A stretch of 14,500 nucleotides of DNA from Zygnema cylindricum. Lineage: Eukaryota > Streptophyta > Zygnematophyceae > Zygnematales > Zygnemataceae. The notes beneath the pieces are model-generated. The model had not been told where the DNA came from, ran no database searches, and worked only from the letters and a program-made list of their open reading frames with translations. The position numbers were made by a program, and so were the translations under genes. Positions 1 through 8,068 of the stretch are shown piece after piece (the stretch's first letter is position 1; each line of letters begins with the position of its first letter). Location: the NCBI GenBank assembly GCA_037447655.1, contig JBBHKE010001283.1, positions 259,725-274,224 of the forward strand, given 5' to 3'.

Positions 1-1410
1 CAAATCTCTTACAAAATGCCATTGGATCCTGATGTGTTTTGTCCTCTTGTGAAACATTGGATTTTTCGCCAACGCCATCGAACTCATGCTGTCAGTATAA
101 ATCGTCATACAATCAATAGAAATGCTTAACTCACGTAACATCTCCTTAATCCAAACCGAGGCCTTAACTGCATGACACGCAGCCATATACTCAAATTTTG
201 TGGAACTCAACGTAACCGTAGGTTGTAGCCTAGAACTCCACAAGATCGCGGTTCCTCCAAAAATAAATGCGTACCTTGACGTGGACTTACTTGAATCAAA
301 ATCGCCGCCCCAATCCGCGTCACAATACCCATCACACTTCAAAGATTTTTTGTCAGAAGTAAACAAAAGTCAAAGATCAATCGTACCAACTAAGTATCAA
401 AAGATACGTCGTACGGCCTCCCAATGCGCCTTCTTTGGCTCATTACAATAGCGGCTGACGATGGAAACCGCGGCCGAAATATTTGGACGAGTACCAACGC
501 TAAGGTACATAAGTGAACCAACTGCCTCTTGATATGGTACATCGACTGAATCTTCTTCCTCAAACTTGCGAATGTGTAGATTTGCATCCAACGGCGTCGA
601 AAGAGGTTTCGCGTCAGTCATACCAAAGCTCTCCAAAACCTCTCTACAATATTGAGTTTGACTCAATTTAATGTTCCCCTCTTTGTCGCGTATCACTTCA
701 ATCCCCAAAATATATCATACCTCTCCAAGGTCAGTCACTTTGAAATGTAATCCAAGGTAACGTTTCAACTCATTAATGTGATCGAACTTGTCGCATGCAT
801 AAAATATGATTTGGTCAACTCCTTCACCTTTCACATACACCTGAATCGGACGTAGTTTGACAAATCCGAATTTCAAAAGTACTTGATGATTTCTCAAATA
901 CCACGTGCGTGGCGCTTGTTTCAAACCATATAAAGACTTTCTCAAACGCCATACATTTCCTTCTTACAAAGGAGAGACACCTTCCGGTGCCTTCATATAT
1001 ACCTCTTCCTCTAACTCACCATTTAAAAACGCGGTCTCCACGTCCATTTGATGGACGTGCTTTTTCCCCATCGCTGCAAGTGCGATAATAATCCGTAGTG
1101 AGTTGAACTTCACCACGGGAGCATAAGTCTCCTTAAAATCGATTCCCTCACGTTGTTGGAACCCCTTACAAACAAGTCTCGCCTTGTACTTAATTATCTC
1201 ACCCGACGCTCCAGTCTTCGTCTTAAATACCCACTTTGCATCAATCGCCTTTTTCCCCTCCGGTAATTTCACTTCCTCAAAAGTTCGATTATCAACCACG
1301 GATTTAAATTCTTTCTCCCACGCCGGTTTCCACTTACTCTCCCAATCAACCGACCTCCTAGCCTCGACATAAGATTGAGGGTCGCCGGTCATATTTTCCG
1401 TAAGTGATTG
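1..1410 (-). pseudogene. Element A reverse transcriptase and RNase H region (broken)
   Basis: This is the polymerase and RNase H part of the copia polyprotein, which would copy element RNA into DNA in the cytoplasmic particle. Seen from 1392 down: the KWVFKTK and YKARLVCKGFQQREGIDF motifs, then HQMDVETAFLNGELEEEVYM with the first catalytic Asp, then SLYGLKQAPRTWY. The stretch that should hold YVDD reads VDQIIFYACDKFDHINELK (about 780-840), so the two catalytic aspartates are gone, by a small in-frame deletion. In-frame stops lie at 964-966 (TAA), 715-717, 397-399 and 370-372 (all TGA). RNase H follows with CDADWGG, a degraded KFEYMA where AEYMA is usual, and YTDSMSSMALAKNP, then HKRTKHI near position 30. 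The reading frame stays the same across all four stops. The C-terminus is off the window. Confidence 0.9.
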
Positions 1411-2562
1411 CTACAAAAGAAACTCCGTCTCCTTAGCATCGGAAAGAAAATAATGCGAATTCGATGCATTTTCCCCTTTTTGATCGTAAGTGAGTTTCTC
1501 CGGTTTCTTCCCCTTTGTAATCCGAGAGCTCCTCCTAATAACTTGCTCCTCCTCCTTTTCTTCTTTCTCTTCCTCTTCCTTGGATTCAATTTCAATTTCC
1601 TTCTCACTTGATTTAGAACTCGATTTAGAGCTTTGAGATTTCCAAATGTTCGAAGGCACTCGGGAATTCAAAGATCCGTTACTCTTTCTTTAAAATTCAA
1701 TTTCAACCAATTTCTTCAAATTCTTTTTCTTAGTTTTCTCATTCGGTTCCACATCGGATTCCGAATCCCCAATGTACGGAAAACTCTTAATTTCACTCTC
1801 CTCGTAAAAATCCAAATTTTCCTTAAATTTCCAAATGGAATTCATGGCGGATTTGAGATCCTCATGAAAATCCACATTCCGAGATTCCTCCATGGTGTGA
1901 CGAGCCGGATCATACACTCGGTACAAATTCCCCTTCGCGCTATAACCAACAAAAATTCTCGGCCAACACCTTGGTGAAAATTTCCCTTTCCTCTTGATTG
2001 ATTCCATATAAACCGTAGCATGACATCCCCAAATTCTCAAATGATAAACTGTGGGCTTTCTTCCACTCCATAACTCCTCCGGTGTTTTACTCCCGGAAAC
2101 CGAAGTGAGTCTTCGGTTACAAATATAATTCGCCGTAAGAATCGCATCTCCCCACAAAAACATCTCTCGTCCGGAGCTATGAACCATCGCACAGACCATT
2201 TCTTGTAAGGTACGATTCTTCCTCTCGGCCACTCCATTTGACTCCGGAAAATAAGGCGCCGTGAATTGATGCCTTATCCCCCGCTCCTTACAATACCCCT
2301 CAAAAACAACAAACTCCCCTCCATTGTCCGAACGAATGGACTTAAGCTTCTTATCAATATGCCTTTTGGCCATCACATGCCATTCTTTAAAATTTTCAAA
2401 TGCATCCGATTTTTTTTTCAATAAATACACCAATGACTTCCGAGAGAAGTCATCAATAATTACCAAAGTATACTTATTACCTCCAATTGTCTCGGGTTTA
2501 ATATGTCCACAAAGATCGATATGGACAACCTCCAAAGGACTTTGAGCTCGATGCTTGATGTC
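1411..2562 (-). pseudogene. Element A integrase catalytic core and C-terminal linker (broken)
   Basis: The integrase inserts element cDNA into the host chromosome. The DDE triad is intact: Asp in VVHIDLCGHI (near 2515), Asp in IRSDNGGEF (63 residues on) and Glu in NGVAERKNRT (34 residues further), followed by the copia C-terminal signatures ELWSGRKP and WGCHATVY and the GYSAKGNLYRVYDP block. The tail from about 1690 to 1411 is a low-complexity Ser/Lys/Glu-rich linker ending before the reverse transcriptase. In-frame stops are at 1690-1692 (TAA) and 1411-1413 (TAG). The frame differs from the upstream gag-protease frame. The shift lies at the short T-run 2567-2569, where one base appears to have been lost, so the integrase zinc-binding region and the core are in different frames. 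Confidence 0.9.
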
Positions 2563-2563
2563 T

Positions 2564-4543
2564 TTATTTCGGATGGGATTTCCGAATTTGACGTCCTTTG
2601 CTACATCCTCCGCATCCGTTCACCTTCTCACCGGATGCAAGGTCCAAACACCTCACCGAAGAATGACGAATCATCTTCTTCAAACTTACCTCGGATGTGT
2701 GACACATCCGATGATGCCATAAGGTAAGATCACCTTTCAACTCCAAGATTTGATGTGAAATTCCCTCGGTGGGAACTTTAGATTTCGGCCTCCTCCACAA
2801 GAGCCGACTATGATTCGCATCCTTTACAACTCCTTCTCCAATGACATTTTCCTTCTCATTCCAAATCTCAATAGATTGATCACGTCTCGCAAGTAAGCTT
2901 CCACCACTCTTTTGGATTTGTGGAAGGCTTAACAAATTAACCGAACCGTCCGGAATATAAATTGTATTTTGAAGACGATACTCCGTTGATCTATCTTTCC
3001 TATCATTATCCCATGAAAAAAGATCAGGCGGAACCGTGCCAACCGTACCAACCGAAATGACATGGCCGCTTGCAACCGTAATAAACTTTGGAACCGTGAG
3101 TTCCCTCATATCATCAAACAAGGTAGCATCCGTGCAAACATGGTGAAATGCCCCCGTATCAATGATCCACTCTTTCTCCAAATTTCCTCTACTACTTACC
3201 GAACCAAGGGTAAGATTAAGAACTGGAAACTCATCACCTGTTTCATTACCATAGTCAAAGTAATTTGCATTACCGTAACCACGACCACCACCGCGCCGTC
3301 CTCCTCGGCTGCCACCTCGGGCGCCTCTATCACCTCCTCTACCTCCTCTTCCACTTCCGGAATCTCCACTCTTTGCATAACATTGAGGGATTGTATGCCC
3401 CCACTTACAGCAAAAATGACATTGCATATCATTATCCGGACAAAATGAAAACAAATGTCCAAGCCGGTTACACCGGTAGTATGTCACATTGGAAAGATCC
3501 GAAGGTACCTTCGGTGGACGACCTTGCTCCCTCTTGTTGCCTCGGCCGCCACCACCACCTCTCGGGCCACCTCCCCTACCACCTCCTCTACCACCGGCAA
3601 AGTTAAGATCCGGGGTTTCGGGAGTAGTAGAGTTGAGAACTCCTCCTCCTCCACTTGAAGAAGCCGATGGAGTTCCCTCCAACATTTTGATAAAATTAAC
3701 GGTGAATCCGAAAGTATTATCCGCCTTCGCTCGTAAAATAGCTTTAAGATGCGAAAGCTTCTCCGGCAAAGCGTTAAGAAACACGCTTAATTTATCCGCA
3801 TCCAAAATAACTCGGCCATTGTTGAGTAATTGCTCGAGTATAATATTGAAGCGCTTCACGGCATCATCCATCAATTCATTTGACTTGATTTTAAAATTCA
3901 TAAAATCCGTATAAACATATTGACCTTTGTTCTCAACGCCTTTCTCATATTGCTCCTCAAGTGCTTGCCAACACTCATGGGCCGTGCCGTGAGCAAGGAA
4001 ATGATCAAGCACGGAAGAAGTGCAATTCTTCATCAAACCGGTCGTTGCCGCAATATCCTTCAACCTCCATTGAGCACGTGCCTTGCTCTCCGTTGGCATC
4101 TTCTCCTCTCCATTGACAATCCTCCAAAGCCTCTTGAGAATAAGTTGATTTGAAATAAATTTCTTCCAAACCGCATAATTGGTGCCATTAAAGGCCACGG
4201 ATTTCCCCGACATATTATAATCATCTTCATTATCCAATGCCTCTTCAAAATCTGAATCTTCCTCTATCTTTGCTTTACCTTTCCTAATTCTCTCTTTTAT
4301 CTCACTCTCATTAGCTCCTCCACTGAATGGATCGGCAGCCTGAAATGAAGCAAATTCTCTTTTCTCACTAGATTGAGTTTGAAATCGTGAATCTACATAT
4401 CTCATTAATGTATCAAACATCTCCTCAAATTTTCTCTCCGTATTCCGAGTCTCCTAATATTGAGAACCCGAAAAACTGAACTCTTTTGCTCTCTCCGAAG
4501 TCGACATGTGGGAAGGAGTATTTTTATTCTTCTTCCTCCCCAT
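2564..4543 (-). pseudogene. Element A gag-protease with GAG-pre-integrase domain
   Basis: This encodes the capsid/nucleocapsid precursor and the aspartic protease. The proposed start is ATG 4541-4543, 28 bp after the primer-binding site; a second in-frame ATG is at 4505-4507. A TAG at 4454-4456 interrupts it after 29 codons, and the frame is then open for 618 codons from 4420. Seen in order: the gag core (FNGTNYAVWKKFISNQL, then CWQALEEQY), two Gly/Arg-rich RGG-type tracts (about 3535-3600 and 3283-3360) flanking two CCHC zinc knuckles, the protease motif IIDTGAFHHVC (Asp at 3158-3160; Ser is usual where Phe stands), and the His/Cys zinc site of the integrase N-terminus (LWHHRMCH, then CGGCSKG). 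The first knuckle (3481-3440) has Tyr in place of its first Cys. The second (3421-3380) is a perfect CX2CX4HX4C. The frame ends at TAA 2564-2566 because of the adjacent frameshift. Confidence 0.92.
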
Positions 4544-4571
4544 GCGCTCCCTCTCTATCTCCGAAGCACTA

Positions 4572-4584
4572 GCTTTGATACTAA
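4572..4584 (-). promoter_or_regulatory. Element A primer-binding site (tRNA-iMet 3' end)
   Basis: On the minus strand, one base after the LTR end, the sequence reads TTAGTATCAAAGC. The standard plant copia site, complementary to the 3' end of initiator tRNA-Met, is TTGGTATCAGAGC, so there are two mismatches, both G-to-A. The position, directly after the CA that closes the LTR, supports the call. The GATACCA-type tRNA end is plant-like; animal initiator tRNA ends CTACCA. Confidence 0.85.
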
Positions 4585-4866
4585 TTGTAGGATCTTGAGC
4601 AAAAGACATTCACTCTTAATAATTCACAAAACATAAATCATTTACACAACGAAAGCTCATAAAAGACAAGTAGAATATTCAGCCAAAAAGAATTATAAGT
4701 GTTATTGGCCGAAGCCTCTTTACATCATCTCTTTTCTCTCTTCTCTCTCTTCTCTATCCTCTTTAAATAATCTCTTACTCCAATATCAAATCCTCTATAA
4801 TTCAATCATGTAAGATAGAATTAATTAATTCGATTAATTCGATACTCTGCACATGTACACTGTTGC

Positions 4867-4875
4867 CTATATATA
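4867..4875 (-). promoter_or_regulatory. Element A LTR TATA box
   Basis: TATATATAG on the minus strand, about 385 bp into the LTR. This is a reasonable place for the promoter that starts genomic RNA, leaving about 250 bp of R/U5. No transcript evidence is available from sequence alone. Confidence 0.5.
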
Positions 4876-5101
4876 CTCGCTACTCTGCACTACAAGACAA
4901 TAAGATAAGACAAGCAGAACTTAGTGTAGCAACGAAGTCTGTCCCTAGCTTACTGTGCACTCTTCAATGAAAGTTCCACGAAGCAAGGGGCACACGCTTC
5001 TTCGTTTGAAACGACAAACTCCAAATGTTTACTTAAATACATGTCGCTTCATGAACACACCTCCACGCAAATTGAAACACCTGTACATAAAGACAAAAGT
5101 C

Positions 5102-5244
5102 ACGCGAAACGAAATAGTATGTTTCGTTCCCGGACGCTTCAAAAATAGTACCACGAAACTTACATCGTACGTTTTGTATGATGACGTGGTACTTCACGTC
5201 AACAATTAAATATTGGTATGATATTTCGCGGAAATACCGCGAAA
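5102..5244 (-). promoter_or_regulatory. U3 cluster of inverted repeats in the element A LTR
   Basis: Three perfect or near-perfect dyads lie in the first 160 bp of the LTR. TTTCGCGG at 5224-5231 pairs with CCGCGAAA at 5237-5244 (5-nt spacer). TGACGTG at 5182-5188 pairs with CACGTCA at 5195-5201 (6-nt spacer), an ACGT-core pair of the type bound by plant bZIP factors. AACGAAA pairs with TTTCGTT around 5107-5130. Their position upstream of the TATA box suits an enhancer role, but the binding factors are inferred from motif resemblance only. Confidence 0.45.
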
Positions 5245-5260
5245 CTACAATATCCCAACA

Positions 5261-5447
5261 TGAGGGAGGGAGGGAGAGTGGCAAAGAGGGAGAGAGGGAC
5301 TGTAGTTTTATTGTATGGTAGTTTTTTTTCATGAAGTGCAGTTGGAACCAGAGTAGTTTTTGTAACTATTTCATTACATGAAATGGGGTTTCTATCACAC
5401 CATTTCTGGTAATTGATTTCTTGTCATGAAATGGGGTGGAGTTACAG
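5261..5447. other. Host DNA, GA-rich tract and intron-like sequence
   Basis: This is non-element DNA between the LTR of A and the first C2 exon. It begins with a GA-rich low-complexity tract (5261-5300). A 12-bp direct repeat, CATGAAATGGGG, occurs at 5377-5388 and 5425-5436. It has no convincing reading frame and is probably intron: it ends in TTACAG just before the exon at 5448. An upstream exon of the same gene would have to lie to the left of element A. Confidence 0.5.
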
Positions 5448-5515
5448 GGAAAAAGTGATCCTTATGTCATAATTCAATCAGCAGATGGTTTCGATAAAAC
5501 AGAAGTCATCAGAGG
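5448..5515 (+). CDS. C2-domain protein, internal exon 1 in this window
   Basis: A 68-bp exon predicted from splice borders and protein family. It follows TTACAG and is followed by the donor GTAAG at 5516. Read from its first base it gives GKSDPYVIIQSADGFDKTEV and two more residues, ending with two bases of a split codon. GKSDPYV is the calcium-loop signature of C2 domains, which bind Ca2+ and phospholipid and target proteins to membranes, and KTEVI matches the following beta strand. The exon is too short to stand out as an open frame. The host protein cannot be identified from this piece. The fit of phase and sequence with the next exon is the main support. Confidence 0.75.
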
Positions 5516-5833
5516 GTAAGAATTTTTTTTTTTTCTCACAGACAAATGATAATTTTTCTGTATTTAAATGTTGTTTTATGATTATCATTATTACACCTGA
5601 TAAAATACCTGTTTTTCCTTTTACTTTCCCTTTTCTTTGATTCATGATGAAATTACGAAAATGAAAGGGTGCAAATTAATTCAGGTCTCTTGTATTTTTC
5701 GTGGCATATATGAAAATCAAAGAAATGCAATTATATTTCCTTCAAAAAAAAAATTGCACCAGAAAATATATTTGGTATTTTAAGTTTTTTAAGTTGATTT
5801 CTTTTTAAATTTTCGTTTTTTTTTTACCTGCAG

Positions 5834-5903
5834 AGAGACCAATCCAAAGTGGAACCGAACTTTTTCTCTTTTGATTCCATCACCTTCAGTGGCTGTTTTA
5901 AAG
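5834..5903 (+). CDS. C2-domain protein, internal exon 2 in this window
   Basis: A 70-bp exon after acceptor CTGCAG (ending 5833) and before donor GTAAAG at 5904. It completes the codon split by the 318-bp phase-2 intron 5516-5833 and reads ETNPKWNRTFSLLIPSPSV, then AVLK, ending in phase 0. NPKWN...F corresponds to the conserved NPxWNExFxF strand of C2 domains, directly following the previous exon in the canonical order. Together the two exons give 46 residues, about a third to a half of a C2 domain. The rest is not in the window: the left side is element A and the right side is element Z. The gene may therefore have very long, element-filled introns, or be a broken remnant. Confidence 0.75.
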
Positions 5904-6154
5904 GTAAAGAAAAAGCCATGTCCCTTTAAGCTCTATTTTTGGGGTTTTCTCTCCTTTTTTGTTTCAGGTAACTCACTCAGCATAAGAAATTTAAGGCAAG
6001 AAAAAAAAACAAAAAAAAATACAGCCACGATAAAAATAAAAATACATATGAATGAAATTTAGACTTATTGAACTCATTTGGTTTGACTCACAAGTGGCAT
6101 CAAGAGATACGAATTTTAACTCCTTAGATAAAAATTTGGGAGAAAGGACAATAA
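5904..6154. other. Host intron or intergenic DNA before element Z
   Basis: AT-rich sequence with A-runs at about 6000-6020. A CAG at 5965-5967 follows a T-rich tract, but the DNA beyond it reaches a stop within six codons in the needed frame and does not resemble a C2 domain, so I do not call an exon. Nothing else is recognised. The right border with element Z (6155) is itself an inference. Confidence 0.4.
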
Positions 6155-6630
6155 TGTTGAAGGATTATTGTGACGATGTGTCTCTTGAAACCTCTTGAAA
6201 TAATTTGTTTATAAAATGCGTAGTGTTCATTAGAGGTGAATTGGCGAACGCCATGTAATCATACACAAAAGAAAATAAAATGAATCAAACATAGTGAAAA
6301 TGACAGATAGGTGTGATATAAATTCAAAGACAAATAGATTGTTGCTCTGCAGCAAGAATGACACTACCAGAGGCTGCAAAGTCACCCATTTAATTCAGCA
6401 AAAAGGCTACCCAAAGTACCACACAAATGGCCAACTTAGACGAGCTTACATTTAACACCACAACAACCACTTAGGCTTACAACACAACTCACTTAGAGCT
6501 CACACTTAACATAATATACTGACAAAGTTTCAAGCACAAACTCTGATCAGTCACAAAATGACATGCACACAAAGATAGCCTTTAAATGTCACTTTCCTTC
6601 TACAAGTTGAATATCCAAATGTCTAAGTCC

Positions 6631-6639
6631 TAATTTATA
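6631..6639 (-). promoter_or_regulatory. Element Z LTR TATA-like box
   Basis: TATAAATTA on the minus strand, about 420 bp into the LTR and 65 bp downstream of the tandem duplication. This suits a U3 promoter. Motif-only call. Confidence 0.45.
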
Positions 6640-6703
6640 CCAATATGCCTATCTAATCTCCTAACTACTAATAAGATCACTATGGGCGCACTATCGTACT
6701 GTC

Positions 6704-6824
6704 GGTTCCACTAAAGCTAAAACTGTACAGTACTATTTTAAGCACTACAACGCACTACGACATAGTTGGTTCCACTAAAACTGTACAGTACTATTTTAAG
6801 CACTACTACGCACTACGACATAGT
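6704..6824 (-). repeat. Tandem duplication (about 60 bp x 2) in the element Z U3
   Basis: Copy 1 is 6704-6767 and copy 2 is 6768 to about 6824. Both begin GGTTCCACTAAA and end CGCACTACGACATAGT. Copy 2 lacks six bases near its start and has one or two substitutions. Each copy holds the perfect 10-bp palindrome ACTGTACAGT. The place, just upstream of the TATA-like box, is where repeated enhancer units occur in LTRs such as tobacco Tto1 and Tnt1. A role here is inferred. Confidence 0.8.
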
Positions 6825-7060
6825 ATATCTCGTGGTAAGTTTACCACCAACTTTCTTCTACGCCAATAAGTAATTTATTTGCTGACCAGTCCGTAAAATT
6901 CGCGTTGACTTTCGATCGTAACTTAGTGTTTCATTTAGTGCGCATGAAATTCAGTTTCGCGTGGAATTATGTTACGTCAGTGAAATTGTTTCGTCGCTCG
7001 TCATCGCTACTCCAGCGACGAGATTATCTCATCGCTGAGAGTCGATAGTTTCCAAAAACA

Positions 7061-7070
7061 ATTCTCCCCC
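7061..7070 (-). promoter_or_regulatory. Element Z polypurine tract
   Basis: Minus strand GGGGGAGAAT immediately before the LTR opening TGTT. It primes plus-strand DNA synthesis. Its first G is the last base of the RNase H stop codon TAG (7070-7072), so coding sequence runs right up to the tract with no 3' untranslated spacer. Confidence 0.85.
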
Positions 7071-7731
7071 TAAACTTTGGACTCTCGGTCACTTAGACCA
7101 CAGGCTTCTTTGCAGTATTCTAACTTTGGAGCAAGTAAGGTTTTGGTTAGCATGTCTGCCACCATCTTCGAGTCTGGTAAATATTGCAATTTTATAATTT
7201 TTGAGAAGACCTTTTCTCTAATGAAATGAAGCCTAATGTCCATGTGTTTGGTTTTGAAATGATGACATGGAATTGAAGCAATTGAAATAGCTGCCTGATT
7301 ATCACACCAAACAATTTGTGGACCTATTTGCATAAATCCTAGTTCTTGTAAAATTGATTTTACCCATAATAATTCTTTTACCGCCGTGCTTGCTACCATA
7401 TATTCTGCCTCCATCGTTGATTGGGCAGTCACCATTTGAAGTTTGCTGCTCCAACAACACATTCCATTTCCAATCTGTACCACATATCCGGTGGTTGACT
7501 TTCGACTAGGAATGTCTCCATAGCTGGCACCAGTCCAAGTTCCGATTGTTACACTTGATCCTCCCAAATTAAGATGTAAATTCCTGGTCCCAACTAGGTA
7601 TCGCATAACTCGCTTTGCAGCTTCCCAATCTATCTTCTTCGGATTCTGCAAACTTCTGCTAAGAACCTCGACTGCTGCAGCAATATCAGGACGCGTACAA
7701 TTCATAAGGAAGATAAGACTTCCCACTACCT
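7070..7731 (-). pseudogene. Element Z RNase H domain (C-terminal end of pol)
   Basis: Open for 218 codons from about 7726 to the TAG at 7070-7072. Seen in order: GSLIFLMNCTRPDIAAAV (the connection region), WEAAKRVMRYLVGT, the RNase H core with WTGASYGD, QSTMEAEYM (Glu) and WCDNQAAISIA (Asp), then HHFKTKHMDIRLHFIREKV and ADMLTKTL, the usual copia C-terminus. In WTGASYGD the first catalytic Asp is Gly (codon 7529-7531); element Y has WSDASYRD at the same place. RNase H, which removes RNA from the RNA-DNA hybrid, should therefore be inactive. The N-terminal part of the protein lies beyond element Y at 14049-14500. Confidence 0.9.
7727..7731. repeat. Target-site duplication of element Y, left copy
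   Basis: TACCT, identical to 14049-14053 on the other side of element Y. A 5-bp duplication is normal for copia integrase. On the pol strand it is AGGTA within the Gln-Val codons of PYRQVVGSL. Confidence 0.93.
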
Positions 7732-7954
7732 TGCAACTCTGAGACCTCTATAGGTACTCAGAGTAGGCAGCTTGCTAGAAGCCTCTAGGATAACCTCAAT
7801 TGTTTTAGCTTCGTCTAAATATTGCTGACACCTTGATAGAATACAGACTGACCAGACTGCACCCCTTGGAAGGGCTAACTCCCTTGAGTCTACCACAAAA
7901 ATAATCCTTGAATTTGCTCCCCTGAGCAGTTAATAATCAATGGTCAAAGATGAC

Positions 7955-7963
7955 CCTTTTATA
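7955..7963 (-). promoter_or_regulatory. Element Y 3' LTR TATA box
   Basis: TATAAAAGG on the minus strand, conserved at 13279-13287 in the other LTR. It is the best TATA match in the LTR and would place the RNA start near 7930, leaving about 200 bp of R/U5. A weaker TATAAAATA at 8295-8303 is changed in the other LTR. Confidence 0.6.
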
Positions 7964-8068
7964 CAAAAGGCCTCTGAGAGAGAGGCGACTATCTCTAATT
8001 TTCTAAGTCCTAAAGCCCTCTCTAAACCCTCTACTACTGATGTAAGGAACCAATCAATTTAGTGTACA

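Larger units (their letters stand above)
1..5260 (-). mobile_element. Ty1/copia LTR retrotransposon 'A', 5' part, degenerate
   Basis: Read on the minus strand the order is LTR (5260-4586), tRNA primer-binding site, gag with zinc knuckles, aspartic protease, integrase, reverse transcriptase, RNase H. Integrase before reverse transcriptase is diagnostic of Ty1/copia, as opposed to gypsy. The 3' end of RNase H, the polypurine tract and the 3' LTR lie beyond position 1. In-frame stops at 4454-4456, 1690-1692, 1411-1413, 964-966, 715-717, 397-399 and 370-372, a frameshift near 2567 and a deletion of the polymerase active site make it non-autonomous and probably old. The host base pairs next to the outer LTR end are 5261-5265 (tgagg); the matching target duplication cannot be checked. 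Confidence 0.93.
4586..5260 (-). repeat. Element A 5' LTR, 675 bp
   Basis: On the minus strand it opens TGTTGGGATATTG at 5260 and closes ATCCTACA at 4586, giving TG...CA ends directly followed by the primer-binding site. It contains a TATA box at 4867-4875 and three inverted repeats in the upstream (U3) part. The downstream part, 4725-4765, is GA-rich on the element strand. The partner LTR is outside the window, so the boundary is inferred from the terminal dinucleotides and the primer-binding site rather than from a pair alignment. Small reading frames inside it on either strand look like chance. Confidence 0.85.
6155..7060 (-). repeat. Element Z 3' LTR, about 906 bp
   Basis: The start is firm: on the minus strand TGTTTTTGGAAAC begins at 7060, directly after a polypurine tract. 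The end at 6155, reading ...CCTTCAACA, is chosen because it closes with CA and mirrors the opening TGTT; the partner LTR is off the window, so this border is uncertain. It contains a TATA-like TATAAATTA at 6631-6639, a tandem duplication at 6704-6824, an ACGT-core motif at 6972-6979 and an 8-bp dyad (TCGTCGCT 6991-6998 with AGCGACGA 7014-7021). No coding sequence is seen. Confidence 0.7.
6155..7731 (-). mobile_element. Ty1/copia element 'Z', 3' segment (host of element Y)
   Basis: The segment holds the 3' LTR, polypurine tract and RNase H of a copia element on the minus strand. Its pol gene is cut at 7731 by the insertion of element Y and resumes at 14049. The codons flanking the insertion join in the conserved PYRQVVGSL block. 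Protein motifs are close to those of Y but the LTRs are unrelated, so Y landed in a member of a related family. Confidence 0.88.

Noticed and set aside
3489-3914. Pro/Leu-rich plus-strand frame of 141 codons
   Set aside because: It is the antisense of the glycine/arginine-rich gag of element A; proline runs are the reverse complement of GGN codons. It has no family resemblance.
4955-5332. 84- and 99-codon frames in the A LTR
   Set aside because: They overlap U3 motifs and cross the LTR border into host DNA; no protein family resemblance.
5871-6062. 63-codon plus-strand frame
   Set aside because: Only its first part (to 5903) is C2-like. After the GTAAAG donor it reads through lysine-rich, A-run sequence typical of an intron.
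6095-6106. TGGCATCAAGAG on the plus strand, resembling a tRNA-iMet primer-binding site
   Set aside because: Several mismatches to TGGTATCAGAGC, and no plus-strand LTR or gag around it; the DNA to the left is the C2 gene.
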